Source: Victivallales bacterium
GTDB lineage: Bacteria; Verrucomicrobiota; Lentisphaeria; Oligosphaerales; Lenti-02
Direction: 5' to 3'
Assembly (NCBI GenBank): GCA_018648945.1
Contig: JABGQJ010000067.1
Location: forward strand, 1 to 18,572
DNA: 18,572 nucleotides
Part shown: positions 1-8,400 of the stretch, one piece after another
Numbering within the stretch: the first letter of the stretch is position 1
Layout of the letters: each line of letters starts with the position of its first letter
The notes under the pieces: generated by a model
Told to the model about the DNA's origin: nothing
The model's input: the letters and a program-made list of their open reading frames with translations, nothing else
Databases searched by the model: none
Program-made: the position numbers and the translations under genes

Positions 1-970
1 GGTAGTCGAGAGCCGTGAAGACCCATTTCTTGGTGGATTCCAGGTAGCGCTTCTCTCCGGTCAGGAGGAAGGCCATGGCGATGTGGGGAATGCGATTGCC
101 GACGCCACGCTGCCAGAGTTGCTCGTGGCTCTTGCCGTCGAGTTCGTTGCCCTTCTCCACCATCTTGGCATAGTCGGGGGGACCGTGCCGAACGGCGGAG
201 TCTGCCATGCCCAGCAAGGTCTTCATGGCTGGGGCCCAGCGGGGATCGTCCTTCGCGGCCGCGCGCAGGTAGGCCAGACGTTCCGCATCCAGATAGAGGC
301 GCGGGTGGACGCCGCGCAGATCCCCCGTGATCGGTCCCTTGAGAGGCGCATCCCCCCAGACGCTCTCGGACCACTCGTCGGGAATGCGCTCCAGCCGCAC
401 ATCGTCGATGGCGACGTCCAGGGTCCGACGGTCGCGCCCACCCTTCTCCAAGGCAAAGGCGATGCTCTCCAGTCCTTCCTTGGGCACGCTGAAGCGCACG
501 GTCATCTGCTGCCACTCGCCGACCTTGAGCGGCGAGACCGTGCTGCTGTTCACCCGCGAACCTGGCTTTGGCTTGGGGGGTGTCAGCTCGATCTTGAAGA
601 GAAAGGCCGCCGGGGGCATCTCAGTGACGCTCTCCACCCGCAGCCACATGCTGGCTTGGTAGGTAGCGCCCGCCGGGATCGGCATGTAGGGCGACCACAC
701 GTAGTTCCAGCCGCCCTCCTGGACGCCTTTCACCCGCAGGCAGCCCTTGCCCCCATGCCCCAGATCGGGATCATGTTGGATCTTGACGCCCGCCCCGCGC
801 GGCACCCATTTCTCGGTACCCTCGGCAAACCGCCAACTGTAGACCGGCGTGCCGGGCATCGTCTCCGGCTCCCGGAAGGCAGGCAGGCGTTTCTCGGGCC
901 CGACCCGCCATTCGTCGGCACGGCCGCCAGACACCAACGCCAAGATCCCGAGACCAATGCAACGCATCAT
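1..970 (-). CDS. Secreted heparinase II/III-like polysaccharide lyase, N-terminal part (3' end outside window)
   Basis: The open frame has no stop before the left edge, leaving 323 residues. An AGGAGG ribosome site at 978-983 lies 7 nt before ATG 970; ATG 967 is an alternative. Residues 1-18 form a signal peptide, with likely cleavage at GRA/DEW. Residues 42-200 look like a beta-sandwich carbohydrate-binding module of the galactose-binding or CBM4/9 type, ending in IDDVRLERI. At 222 the motif HPRLYLDAERLAYLRA begins, typical of the N-terminus of the (alpha/alpha) toroid in heparinase II/III-like and DUF4962-type proteins, followed by helices (AMAFLLTGEKRYLESTKKW). Such enzymes cleave uronic-acid polysaccharides in the periplasm or outside the cell. 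The catalytic residues lie beyond the window, so activity and substrate are inferred. It begins 28 nt after the TrmB stop and may be co-transcribed with it. Confidence 0.72.
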   Translation of the reverse strand, partial: MMRCIGLGILALVSGGRADEWRVGPEKRLPAFREPETMPGTPVYSWRFAEGTEKWVPRGAGVKIQHDPDLGHGGKGCLRVKGVQEGGWNYVWSPYMPIPAGATYQASMWLRVESVTEMPPAAFLFKIELTPPKPKPGSRVNSSTVSPLKVGEWQQMTVRFSVPKEGLESIAFALEKGGRDRRTLDVAIDDVRLERIPDEWSESVWGDAPLKGPITGDLRGVHPRLYLDAERLAYLRAAAKDDPRWAPAMKTLLGMADSAVRHGPPDYAKMVEKGNELDGKSHEQLWQRGVGNRIPHIAMAFLLTGEKRYLESTKKWVFTALDY

Positions 971-998
971 ACCAGAACCTCCTAACCGAGCAGGGGAA

Positions 999-1583
999 TC
1001 AGCCGTCGCCCACGCAGCGGAACGCCATGTGTGGCACGGTCTTGCCCTGCTCCATCCATTGCAGTTCGAAGCCCGTCCGCAAGTCGGCCACGTCGGCGAT
1101 GGCATCGTCATCACGCACGAAGAACGGCAGGTCGGCCAACATCCTCTGCCAGTCCTCGAAGTACGGATCATGGTCCGTGGCCAAGTGCAATACGCCGCCG
1201 GGAACGAGGATGCGCCGGAGCCGACAGAGGAAGTCCGTCGTCACCAGGCGCTTGTCGCGGTGCTTGTCCTTGGGCCAGGGGTCGGGGCAGAGCAGATGCA
1301 GGCGCTGTATCGACTTGGCGGGCAGTTGGAACGCCGCCAATTCGCGGTTCTGAGAGCGGAGCAGTTCCACATTGCTCAGGTGCCGTCGCCTGGCCTTGCT
1401 GGCGACCTTGCGCAGGCGACCAAGCATGATGTCCGCCCCGAGTATGCAGCGCTCGGGATAGCGGGCGGCCAGATCGACCGTGAAATGGCCTTTGCCGCAC
1501 CCCATGTCCAGCTCGATGGGCCCCGTGTTGCGCCCGCCGAACGGACAAAACACGGAGTAGGTCGCAGTAAGAATATGGATCAT
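999..1583 (-). CDS. trmB: tRNA (guanine-N7-)-methyltransferase, short form
   Basis: TrmB uses S-adenosylmethionine to make m7G46 in the variable loop of tRNA. The 194-residue product shows the SAM-binding glycine motif ELDMGCGKG at residues 24-32, the family signature DPWPKDKHRDKRLV at 101-114, TDHDPYFE at 136-143, and a C-terminal TGFELQWMEQGKTV resembling the family's T-x-F-E segment. ATG 1583 is 5 nt after the aminotransferase stop. The frame stays open further upstream, but there it runs antisense-like through the aminotransferase and gives unlikely sequence. The protein is short: E. coli TrmB has 239 residues, and here the roughly 40-50 residues normally before the SAM domain are almost absent. 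The catalytic core looks intact. It sits in a tight minus-strand run with the Lrp-type regulator and aminotransferase. Confidence 0.88.
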   Translation of the reverse strand: MIHILTATYSVFCPFGGRNTGPIELDMGCGKGHFTVDLAARYPERCILGADIMLGRLRKVASKARRRHLSNVELLRSQNRELAAFQLPAKSIQRLHLLCPDPWPKDKHRDKRLVTTDFLCRLRRILVPGGVLHLATDHDPYFEDWQRMLADLPFFVRDDDAIADVADLRTGFELQWMEQGKTVPHMAFRCVGDG

Positions 1584-1588
1584 CCCGG

Positions 1589-2767
1589 TTAGCCCAGCGT
1601 ACCGAGGAGCAGACCGATGCGGCGCATCGCCTCCTCGATGTCTTCCAGGCCGGTGGCGTAAGCGCAACGGACGTAGCCTTCGCCACAGGCACCAAAGGCC
1701 GTGCCGGGAACGACGGCAACCCGGTGCTCCTCCAGCAGGCGACGGGCAAAGGCCTCCGAGGTCAACCCCGTGCCTGAGATGCGTGGGAACACGTAGAACG
1801 CCCCCTTGGGCAAGAGGCATGGCAGGCCCAGCGCGTTCAGCCGCTTGACGATGATATTGCGTCGTTGCTCGTACTCGCGATGCATCTCTCGGCGGGGCCC
1901 GTCGCCATTCTCGAGCGCTTCCAAAGCGGCGGCCTGGGCGATGCTGGAGGCACAGAGCATGGAGTACTGATGGATTTTCATCATCGCCTCGACCAGCACA
2001 TTGGGGCCGCAGGCATAGGCAATGCGGTAGCCAGTCATGGCGTGGGCCTTGCTCATGCCGTTGAGCATGATCGTCCGTTCCCGCATGCCAGGCAGGTCGG
2101 CGATGGAAGGGGAGCGCTCGCCGTAGGTCAGTTCCTCATAGATCTCGTCAGAGATGACGAGCAGGTCGTGCTGGATCGCGATGTCCGCTAGTCTCTGCTT
2201 GTCTTCCGCAGTGAGGCTGGCGCCGGTCGGGTTGTTGGGGAAATTCAGGAGCAGCACTTTGCTCTTCGGGGTGATCGCCGCTTCCACGGCTGCCGGATCG
2301 AGGGCAAACTCCGTATCCTCGGCAGTGACCACGGGCACGGGGATGGCGTGTGCCATGGAGATGCTCGGGGCATAGGAAACGTAGCAGGGCTCGTGGTAGA
2401 TCACCTCGTCGCCCGGGTTCAGAACCGCGCGCAAGGCCAGATCGAGCGCCTCGCTCACGCCGACGGTGATGATGCACTCCGTCGCTGGATCATAGCTCGG
2501 GCCAAAGCGCTCCGACACATAGCGGCAGACGCTGCGTCGCAGGGGCATGTGCCCCAGGTTGGAGGTGTAGCTGGTGAAGCCCTTCTGGAGGGCGTAGATG
2601 GTGGCTTCGCGGATATGCCAGGGGGTCGCAAAATCGGGCTCGCCAATTCCCAGGGAGATCACATCGTCCATGGTATTGACTAGCTCGAAGAAGTCCCGAA
2701 TTCCGCTGCGCGGTAGCTGGGCGATGTGGTCCGCCACCCAGTTACGGGACAACTTTGAGTCGCTCAT
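1589..2767 (-). CDS. Class I/II pyridoxal-phosphate aminotransferase (AspC/PatA-like)
   Basis: This 392-residue fold-type I PLP enzyme moves amino groups between amino acids and 2-oxo acids in the cytoplasm. Visible motifs are SLGIGEPDF (38-46) for the N-terminal substrate loop, TSYTSNLG (65-72), NFPNNPTG (175-182), SDEIYEELTYG (206-216) with the pyridine-binding Asp207, and SKAHAMTGYRIAYA (239-252) with the Schiff-base Lys240. Arg367 in GYVRCAYA is the expected carboxylate-binding arginine. Length is normal. The start codon lies inside the end of the upstream Lrp/AsnC gene (26-nt overlap), so translation is probably coupled, and the regulator probably controls this enzyme or senses its substrate. 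The sequence does not reveal the amino acid used; aspartate, aromatic or branched-chain substrates are all possible. Confidence 0.9.
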   Translation of the reverse strand: MSDSKLSRNWVADHIAQLPRSGIRDFFELVNTMDDVISLGIGEPDFATPWHIREATIYALQKGFTSYTSNLGHMPLRRSVCRYVSERFGPSYDPATECIITVGVSEALDLALRAVLNPGDEVIYHEPCYVSYAPSISMAHAIPVPVVTAEDTEFALDPAAVEAAITPKSKVLLLNFPNNPTGASLTAEDKQRLADIAIQHDLLVISDEIYEELTYGERSPSIADLPGMRERTIMLNGMSKAHAMTGYRIAYACGPNVLVEAMMKIHQYSMLCASSIAQAAALEALENGDGPRREMHREYEQRRNIIVKRLNALGLPCLLPKGAFYVFPRISGTGLTSEAFARRLLEEHRVAVVPGTAFGACGEGYVRCAYATGLEDIEEAMRRIGLLLGTLG

Positions 2768-3239
2768 AGTCTTCTTCCTGCTCGAATTGGATGCCGGCGT
2801 CCTTGTAGGTCTTCAGCATGAAGTGGGTTGCGGTGGCTCGTACGCCGGGTTGGGAAGCCAGCTTGCTGGCCACGAAATGGGCAACGTCCTGGAGGGAACT
2901 CCCGACCACGCCCAAGCGCAGGTCGTAGCGACCCGACACCAGGTAGACCGAACGGACCTCGGGGAAGCGACTGAGGTTCTCCGCGATCCGGTCGAAGCCG
3001 CCGTCGCGGGTAGGCTGCACTTCCACCTCGATGATGGCGCTGACTTCGCCGTCTGGCAGCGCGCCGTCGGCGATGACTGCCGAGTAGCCCAGTATTTGGC
3101 GGTCCGCTTCCAGTTCGGCGATCAGGGCTTTCACTTCTTCCGGTTCGGTGCCGAGACGATCTGCGATCTCTGCATCGGGAATGCGCGCGTTGTGGCGCAG
3201 AAGGCGCAGGATGTCCTGCTTGAGTTCATGTTTGGCCAT
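2742..3239 (-). CDS. Lrp/AsnC-family transcriptional regulator
   Basis: The product of about 165 residues has an N-terminal winged helix-turn-helix (KQDILRLLRHNARIPDAEIA, then LGTEPEEVKALIAELE) and a C-terminal RAM (ligand-binding, oligomerising) domain with the beta strands AIIEVEVQPT and SVYLVSGRYDLRLGVVG. Family members are octameric regulators that sense amino acids. ATG 3239 has no clear ribosome site nearby. An in-frame TTG at 3251 would add four residues, with GAGG only 2 nt upstream, so I prefer the ATG. The 3' end overlaps the aminotransferase by 26 nt, an arrangement that suggests amino-acid-responsive control of that enzyme. It lies 99 nt after the LysM lipoprotein gene, with a hairpin between them. 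Confidence 0.88.
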   Translation of the reverse strand: MAKHELKQDILRLLRHNARIPDAEIADRLGTEPEEVKALIAELEADRQILGYSAVIADGALPDGEVSAIIEVEVQPTRDGGFDRIAENLSRFPEVRSVYLVSGRYDLRLGVVGSSLQDVAHFVASKLASQPGVRATATHFMLKTYKDAGIQFEQEEDYERLKVVP

Positions 3240-3279
3240 GGTGGTGGGCAAAGCCTCGAGACGGAGTTGGACAAGGCAT

Positions 3280-3303
3280 CCCAGACGAGTTCGTTCGTCC
3301 GGG
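3280..3303 (-). terminator. Stem-loop between the LysM lipoprotein and lrp-type genes
   Basis: Read on the minus strand, CCCGGACGA and TCGTCTGGG form a 9-bp stem with one G-U wobble and a 6-nt loop. The same arms on the plus strand would contain an A-C mismatch, so the structure favours minus-strand RNA, the direction in which the flanking genes are read. No U-tract follows, so it is not a classic intrinsic terminator. It may be a weak terminator, a processing site or an RNA-stabilising hairpin. Confidence 0.4.
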
Positions 3304-3338
3304 AGCGGGATAGAGAGACGGGAATCTGGACCGCGCCC

Positions 3339-4037
3339 TCAGCGAGAGGGGGCGGGAATCTTCAGCTTCTGGCCCACGCGGATGATGTCATTCTTCAGCC
3401 CATTGACAGCCATCAGCTTCTTCAGTGGCACGCGGTAGGCCGCCGCGATCACGCTCAGGACCTCTCCCTGGCGAACCGTGTGGACGCTGGCGACCGTCGT
3501 CTTGCGGGATTCCTCTTCGGCCTTCCTCATGGCGGCAGCCATCTCTTCGGCCAGCTTCTTCGCCATCGCGTCCTGAGCCTTCCGGTTCTGCGCTTCCAGG
3601 GATCCGCGCTGTTCATCCAGGCGTCTCTGCCATTCGGCATCGGAGGTCTTCCTTCCGGATTGGGCCCCCGAGAGTTGGTCGTTCAGTTCCTTGATCTGCT
3701 TGTCGCGGGCTGCCAGCTCATCCTCCAGTTCACCGACCTGGCTGAGCAGGCGCCGCTGGCGATCTTGCAGCGTGGCGACCTCGACCCGCAGCGCAGCGGC
3801 TTCCTTGCCGAGACGCGCCGCCTCCCGGTGCTGCCCGGTGTTGCTCGGGCCCGGCGCGGTGTGATGAGTCGGGACTGTGGGGGCGGTAACCCGAGCGGGG
3901 GCTCTGGGCGCCGGGGCGTTCAGGCGCAGATCCTGCCGTTCCACCACCCCGTCGTACCAGGCGCAGCCACTGCCCGCGATCCCCAATACCCCAAGAAGGA
4001 GGACCAATCTGCACCATCCGCCAATCATGCGTCCCAT
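3339..4037 (-). CDS. Lipoprotein with long coiled coil and C-terminal LysM domain
   Basis: The predicted lipoprotein of 232 residues starts at ATG 4037, with AGGGG 9 nt upstream; a GTG at 4040 and an ATG at 4028 are alternatives. A hydrophobic stretch (LVLLLGVLGIAGSGC) ends in a lipobox with the lipidated cysteine at residue 25. A Pro/Ala/Thr-rich linker covers about residues 40-65, and a charged heptad-like coiled coil rich in Glu, Lys, Arg and Ala covers about 70-180. A single LysM domain (HTVRQGEVLSVIAAAYRV...RVGQKLKIP) runs from about 186 to the end. LysM binds peptidoglycan glycan strands, so the protein probably links a membrane to the cell wall, the coiled coil acting as spacer or oligomeriser. 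No peptidase or amidase domain is present, unlike NlpD or EnvC. Its role is otherwise unknown. Confidence 0.82.
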   Translation of the reverse strand: MGRMIGGWCRLVLLLGVLGIAGSGCAWYDGVVERQDLRLNAPAPRAPARVTAPTVPTHHTAPGPSNTGQHREAARLGKEAAALRVEVATLQDRQRRLLSQVGELEDELAARDKQIKELNDQLSGAQSGRKTSDAEWQRRLDEQRGSLEAQNRKAQDAMAKKLAEEMAAAMRKAEEESRKTTVASVHTVRQGEVLSVIAAAYRVPLKKLMAVNGLKNDIIRVGQKLKIPAPSR

Positions 4038-4161
4038 CACCTGTCACCCCTGTCTTGTCACTGCCGATATTTCGCTCTGCCCGCTAGGAAGTCACGGGAG
4101 AACGTGCTTTACTTATGGGTTCTACTAAACGCGCCCAGTAAGCTAGCACCCGGAACCACGT
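4038..4161. promoter_or_regulatory. Divergent intergenic region (lipoprotein / rsmB)
   Basis: These 124 nt separate two divergently read genes and must hold both promoters unless transcription enters from further away. An AT-richer patch at 4106-4130 is the likeliest promoter zone. I could not find a convincing pair of -35 and -10 boxes on either strand, so no boxes are assigned. Confidence 0.35.
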
Positions 4162-5445
4162 ATGAAAACTGCCCAACCCAGTCCTGGAGACGATTCGCCC
4201 AATCCCGATATTGGCCGATCGATTGCCCGGGGATCCCTGAAACAGACCCTCTTCTACCTCGGCCAACTGGAAGAGGGGAAGCCCCTGCGTCTCCTGCCCG
4301 GCGAATCGTCGCTCACGCGCACCATCGTGCTCGAAATCTGCCGTCGGCGCGGGCAGCTCGAATGGTACCTTACGACTCTCGCCCCCAAGCGGGTGCGCGC
4401 CCGGCTGCGCCGCCCCTTGTACTGGGCGCTGGCTGAGATCCTCTGGCTCGACGGCCTGCCGAACGAGGTGGCCGTCAGTATCTGCGTGGAGATGGTGAAG
4501 CGCCGCTTCAGCGCCCGCGAGGGGGCCTTTGTGAATGCTCTCCTGCGCAAGGCGACGGCAGGAGGCGAGCCACGTCAACGCTTCACGGAGAGCTTGACCG
4601 AAGCGCCGCCCTGGGTGCAACTCGCGCTGCCGAAGAGCCTCTGGAAGCGTTGGAAGAGGCGTTACTCGCTGGAGCAGGTCACGGAGTTGGCCGAGGTGAT
4701 GCTGTGTCCATCCCAGTTGCAGGTGCGGGTGCGGAAGTCCGGCAGGGAGGAACTGCCGTTTCTGAGACCGGAACGGCACGTGCCATGGGCGCGGGGTGCG
4801 GCCTTCCGGCTCTGTGACGACCCCCCGGCGCTGTTTTCTTCTGCCGCCTGGAAGGCAGGTCGCTTCTATGTCCAGGACCCAGCCACCATGCTGGCCTGCG
4901 CGTTTCTCGCCCCACAACCCAACGAGCGGGTTGCCGATCTCTGTGCCGCTCCCGGCGGCAAGGCCTTGGTCTTGGCTGGCGCTCTTGGTGGGACCGGGCA
5001 GCTTGTCTGTCTGGACCGCTCGGCGAGGCGGCTCCGCAGAGTGGCCGCGAACCTCGGGGATCGGGCAAACTGCACGCTCGTGGCCGGCGACGCGGCCGCG
5101 CCCCCGTTCCTGCCGGCGAGTTTCGATGCCGTCCTGCTGGATGTCCCCTGTTCGAACACCGGTGTGATTCGCAAGAATCCGGATGTCCGCTGGCGCTTCT
5201 CCACCAAGGACCTGGCCTCGCTCGTCGAGCTGCAAGCCCGGATTTGCGCTGGTGCCGCCCCCTTGGTCCGTCCTGGCGGTCGACTGGTCTACAGCACCTG
5301 CAGTATCGAGCCGGAGGAGAACGAGGACAATGTGGCTGCCTTCCTCGCCGCGCACCCGGACTTCGAGCTTGTTGACCAGCAGCAGTTGCTGCCGGCCGCG
5401 GGCAACGACGGAGCCTTTGCTGCGCTGCTCAGACGGAAGGAGTAG
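4162..5445 (+). CDS. rsmB: 16S rRNA (cytosine-C5) methyltransferase, RsmB/Sun type
   Basis: This 427-residue protein matches the layout of RsmB, which uses SAM to make m5C967 in 16S rRNA. Residues about 20-135 form a NusB-like helical RNA-binding domain (TRTIVLEICRRRGQLEWYL; AFVNALLRK). The Rossmann methyltransferase domain follows, with FYVQDPATML (235-244), the SAM motif CAAPGGK (261-267), and the two catalytic cysteines of the m5C family: Cys330 in DVPCSNTG and Cys380 in YSTCS, followed by EPEENEDN. Length is close to E. coli RsmB (429). ATG 4162 has only a weak upstream GGAA. Its stop is 2 nt before the next gene, and an AAGGAG within its last codons serves that gene. A related YebU/NSUN-type m5C enzyme is possible, but the NusB-like N-terminus favours RsmB. 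Confidence 0.9.
   Translation: MKTAQPSPGDDSPNPDIGRSIARGSLKQTLFYLGQLEEGKPLRLLPGESSLTRTIVLEICRRRGQLEWYLTTLAPKRVRARLRRPLYWALAEILWLDGLPNEVAVSICVEMVKRRFSAREGAFVNALLRKATAGGEPRQRFTESLTEAPPWVQLALPKSLWKRWKRRYSLEQVTELAEVMLCPSQLQVRVRKSGREELPFLRPERHVPWARGAAFRLCDDPPALFSSAAWKAGRFYVQDPATMLACAFLAPQPNERVADLCAAPGGKALVLAGALGGTGQLVCLDRSARRLRRVAANLGDRANCTLVAGDAAAPPFLPASFDAVLLDVPCSNTGVIRKNPDVRWRFSTKDLASLVELQARICAGAAPLVRPGGRLVYSTCSIEPEENEDNVAAFLAAHPDFELVDQQQLLPAAGNDGAFAALLRRKE
5437..5442 (+). promoter_or_regulatory. Ribosome binding site inside the end of rsmB
   Basis: AAGGAG overlaps the last codons of rsmB and lies 5 nt before ATG 5448. With the 2-nt gap between stop and start this predicts translational coupling of the secreted glycosidase-like protein to the rRNA methyltransferase, and it fixes the start of the second gene. 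Confidence 0.75.
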
Positions 5446-5447
5446 CC

Positions 5448-8400
5448 ATGCGTGGCTGGTCGCTGGTCGTCGCCCTTCTTTCGCTTGCCGTTCACGCCGA
5501 TCCCCTGGTTGGCCCCACGCGCAGTTGGTCCTTCGACACGCCGACCAAGCCATGGACAGCCGATGGCGTAGCCTTGGTACCCGAAAAGATGGCAAGGTCG
5601 CCCGGCTACGCAGGTCAGGCTGCCCGTTTCGGCGGCGCGGCCAGTTTGCGTCTCGAGGTGGGGGCGGACGCCTTCAGCACGGGGTTTACCATCGCCTTCC
5701 TCGTGCGCCCGGACGCCGCCCAGACGTCAGCTGGACCGGTGAACCTGATCAGCTGTCCGGGGCGGTTTCTCCTGCGGCTTGATCCGGTCCACCGCGGGCG
5801 GCAGGTCTCGCTGTTCCTGGACCGTGCGGGCAAGCTGGAACCGAGGGCATCTGGACCGGCCCTGCCAGCTGGGGAATGGAGCCAGATCATCGCCGTGGCG
5901 ACGCCAGAGTATGCCTACATCTGGGTGAACGGCATCGAGTATTCCGTTCCGCGGCCGGGGAAACCAAGTACGGATTCCGGGCCGCTGATTGTCGGCGGGG
6001 CGCTGCCTGGGCCGGTGGGTGCCGCCGCTTTCTCGGGTTGCATCGACCAGTTGGAGTTGCGCAGCGGAGCGGTGGGCAGGCAATGGATCTTCCGCCGCGT
6101 GCTATGGCCGCAAGGGGACCCTCGGCCCGATGGCCATGTGGGCAAGCGAATCCAGCAGTTTCCCGAGGATGCGAAAGGCTGGACCGGGCTCTGGGGGGCC
6201 AAGATCGCCGACACCGAGGCATTGGCACTTACGTTGCCAGCGCCCTCGTCGCGTCTCGTCTCTCCTCTGCTTCGGATTCCCCTTGCCGAGAACGATGGGC
6301 TGCATCTGGATCTCGCCACTCGTTCCGGAGTGGTCGGCGAGGTGTTCCTCTACAGCGAAGACGGGTTCCAGGAGAGGCGCTTCCAGATCATCCCCGACGG
6401 CAGGTCTCACCGGTACAGCGTCCCGTTGGATCGGGAGCGGTTGCGGGGGGCGATCACCGGTCTTTCCTTTCGTATGCCAAGATCCACCGCCACGGTTGTC
6501 AACCTGCACCGAATCGCCTTTGCGCCGCTGGCGGCGACAGCGGAGCCCAAGCTGGTCCTTCGGGCGTTTGCGCCCGAGCGGCAGTGGGTCAAGCCTGGCG
6601 AGCGGTTGGCCATCCGCGCATTGCTGAAGAACGAGGGGCATGGTGGCGGTGCGGCCCAACTCCGGCTGACGTCACCCCTTCCCCTGCTTTCGGCTGCCGA
6701 GGCAGCCGTCCGCCTGCCACCGGGCGAGGAGCGCGAGGCCGTCTGGCACGTGCGGGCTGGCACACCAGGCACGCACACGGTGCAGTTGGAGGTCTTGGAG
6801 CCGGATGCCAAACCGTTCCGAGCAGTTGCCGAAGTGATCGTGCAGGGCGTTCCCCTGCGTCCTCCTGCGCTGCGTGGGGGCTATCCGCGGGCCATGGACT
6901 TCCGGCACCTGGGGGTGGAGAATCAGGATGTCCAAGCCCAGCAGAGCATGCTGTTGGTCGATCTGATCGGCGACAAGATCGAGGCGGCGCGGGCCTTCAA
7001 GAAGCGCTACCCCGAGACCTGTGTGCTCATGCAGATCAACGATGAACCCAATGGTCTCTGGGGAACATGGTTCACTGTCCCCCGCGAATACGCCATCAAG
7101 GAAGGCACGCGGTGCGAGCCGGATGTCTTCCCCATGCCGGACTTCAAGGGCTACTGGCTGCTCAGGCCCGGCGCGACTCTCACTACTGACTTCCCAGCCA
7201 AGCAGGAGCAGATCACGCTCCCGGTTCCTGACCCCAAACGCTTCCTGCACCGTCGCTTTGGGGGAAAGGGAGTAACGCCGCACGATGCCCTGGTTTACCG
7301 TCTTGGCCCGAACGGCCCGGACTGGGAGCAGGCGGAGTACGTCACTATCTCGGCGGTGGACGTGAAGACCAAGGAGATTACGGTCGAGCGTTGGCCCAAG
7401 GCGGCCGTGGGTACCTGGCACGGCTTCGCTGCCGGGCAGGCGGTGATCGCCCCGAGTGCAGGGGATGTCTACCGGCATCGCACCTGGATTCCCAACCTCA
7501 GCAAGTTCTGTCCGCGTGATCCGGCAAGCGGCCTGGATGCCTGCGAATGGTGGGCGCGGCACTTCGCGCGACTCTGGCACCGGCGGATTGCACGCGACGC
7601 ACCCCATCCCGACGGCATGCAGTTCGATTGGGCGCCTTTCCGTGCCCACAAAGCCGACGCCGACTGCGACCTCGATGGCGAGCCGGACGGCGGTGATTTC
7701 GCGGGGATCAGTCACTGGGGGCTGGGCATGCACCGCTTCTTTTCCCTGCTCCGTTCCGGGGGCAAGGGGTGGGAAGGCGTTGGCAACCAGACGCTGCTCG
7801 CTGCCGATGCCAGCAACGTGAGCAGCCAACGTTCCTTTGCCTTGCTCAACGGCTCCGAGAACGAGGAGTTCTGCGGCTTTGGGCATCCCAAGGCGTTCTC
7901 CGCCCAGTTCGATCTGTATCGGTTGTGGTGCCGGGAAGCCCGTCTCCCCCGAGTCTCCTACCTGCAGAGCCGCTTTCCGTGCGACATCCATACGGGCGGC
8001 GACTTCGACCGGGCGTCGCGCCGCGACAACTTCGCCTCCGCCGCCAAGATCCGGCTCGCCCTGGCCGCCGCCTGCATGGAACTGGGCATCCACACCTACC
8101 GGCCCGGCGGCAGGCAGGATATCCAGGACATCGACCGTTGCGTGACCCGCCGTTACGACCTCGACGAGTATCTAGCGGGACGCGACGGACGGTTCAACTG
8201 GCTGGGGAAGCCGCTTGGCGAAGCCCGGCGAGCGCCCGGGGCCATGCACGCGGAAGCGGTCCTGGCGAGTGACTTCGCGGACGGCGTGGAAGGCTGGACG
8301 CTAGGCAAGACCCTACCTGTTGTGGCGACCGAGCCCGTTCGCCGGGACTTGGTGAATGGCAACCATGCCATACGCTTCGGCGTCAGTGCCATCCACGGAC

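Noticed and set aside
1584..1820. Longer TrmB start inside the aminotransferase gene
   Set aside because: The added residues are a shadow of the aminotransferase, with Arg/Pro-rich nonsense composition.
4038..4161. tRNA or small RNA gene
   Set aside because: No cloverleaf arms or T-loop sequence could be fitted.
2598..4436. 612-codon open frame on the plus strand
   Set aside because: It runs antisense to the Lrp-type and lipoprotein genes and through the divergent intergenic region, with low-complexity translation and no domain.
4084..5595. 503-codon open frame on the minus strand
   Set aside because: It is antisense to rsmB, which has full catalytic motifs; no family features are seen.
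6672..8093. 473-codon open frame on the minus strand
   Set aside because: It is a shadow of the secreted glycosidase-like gene, with biased composition and no motif.
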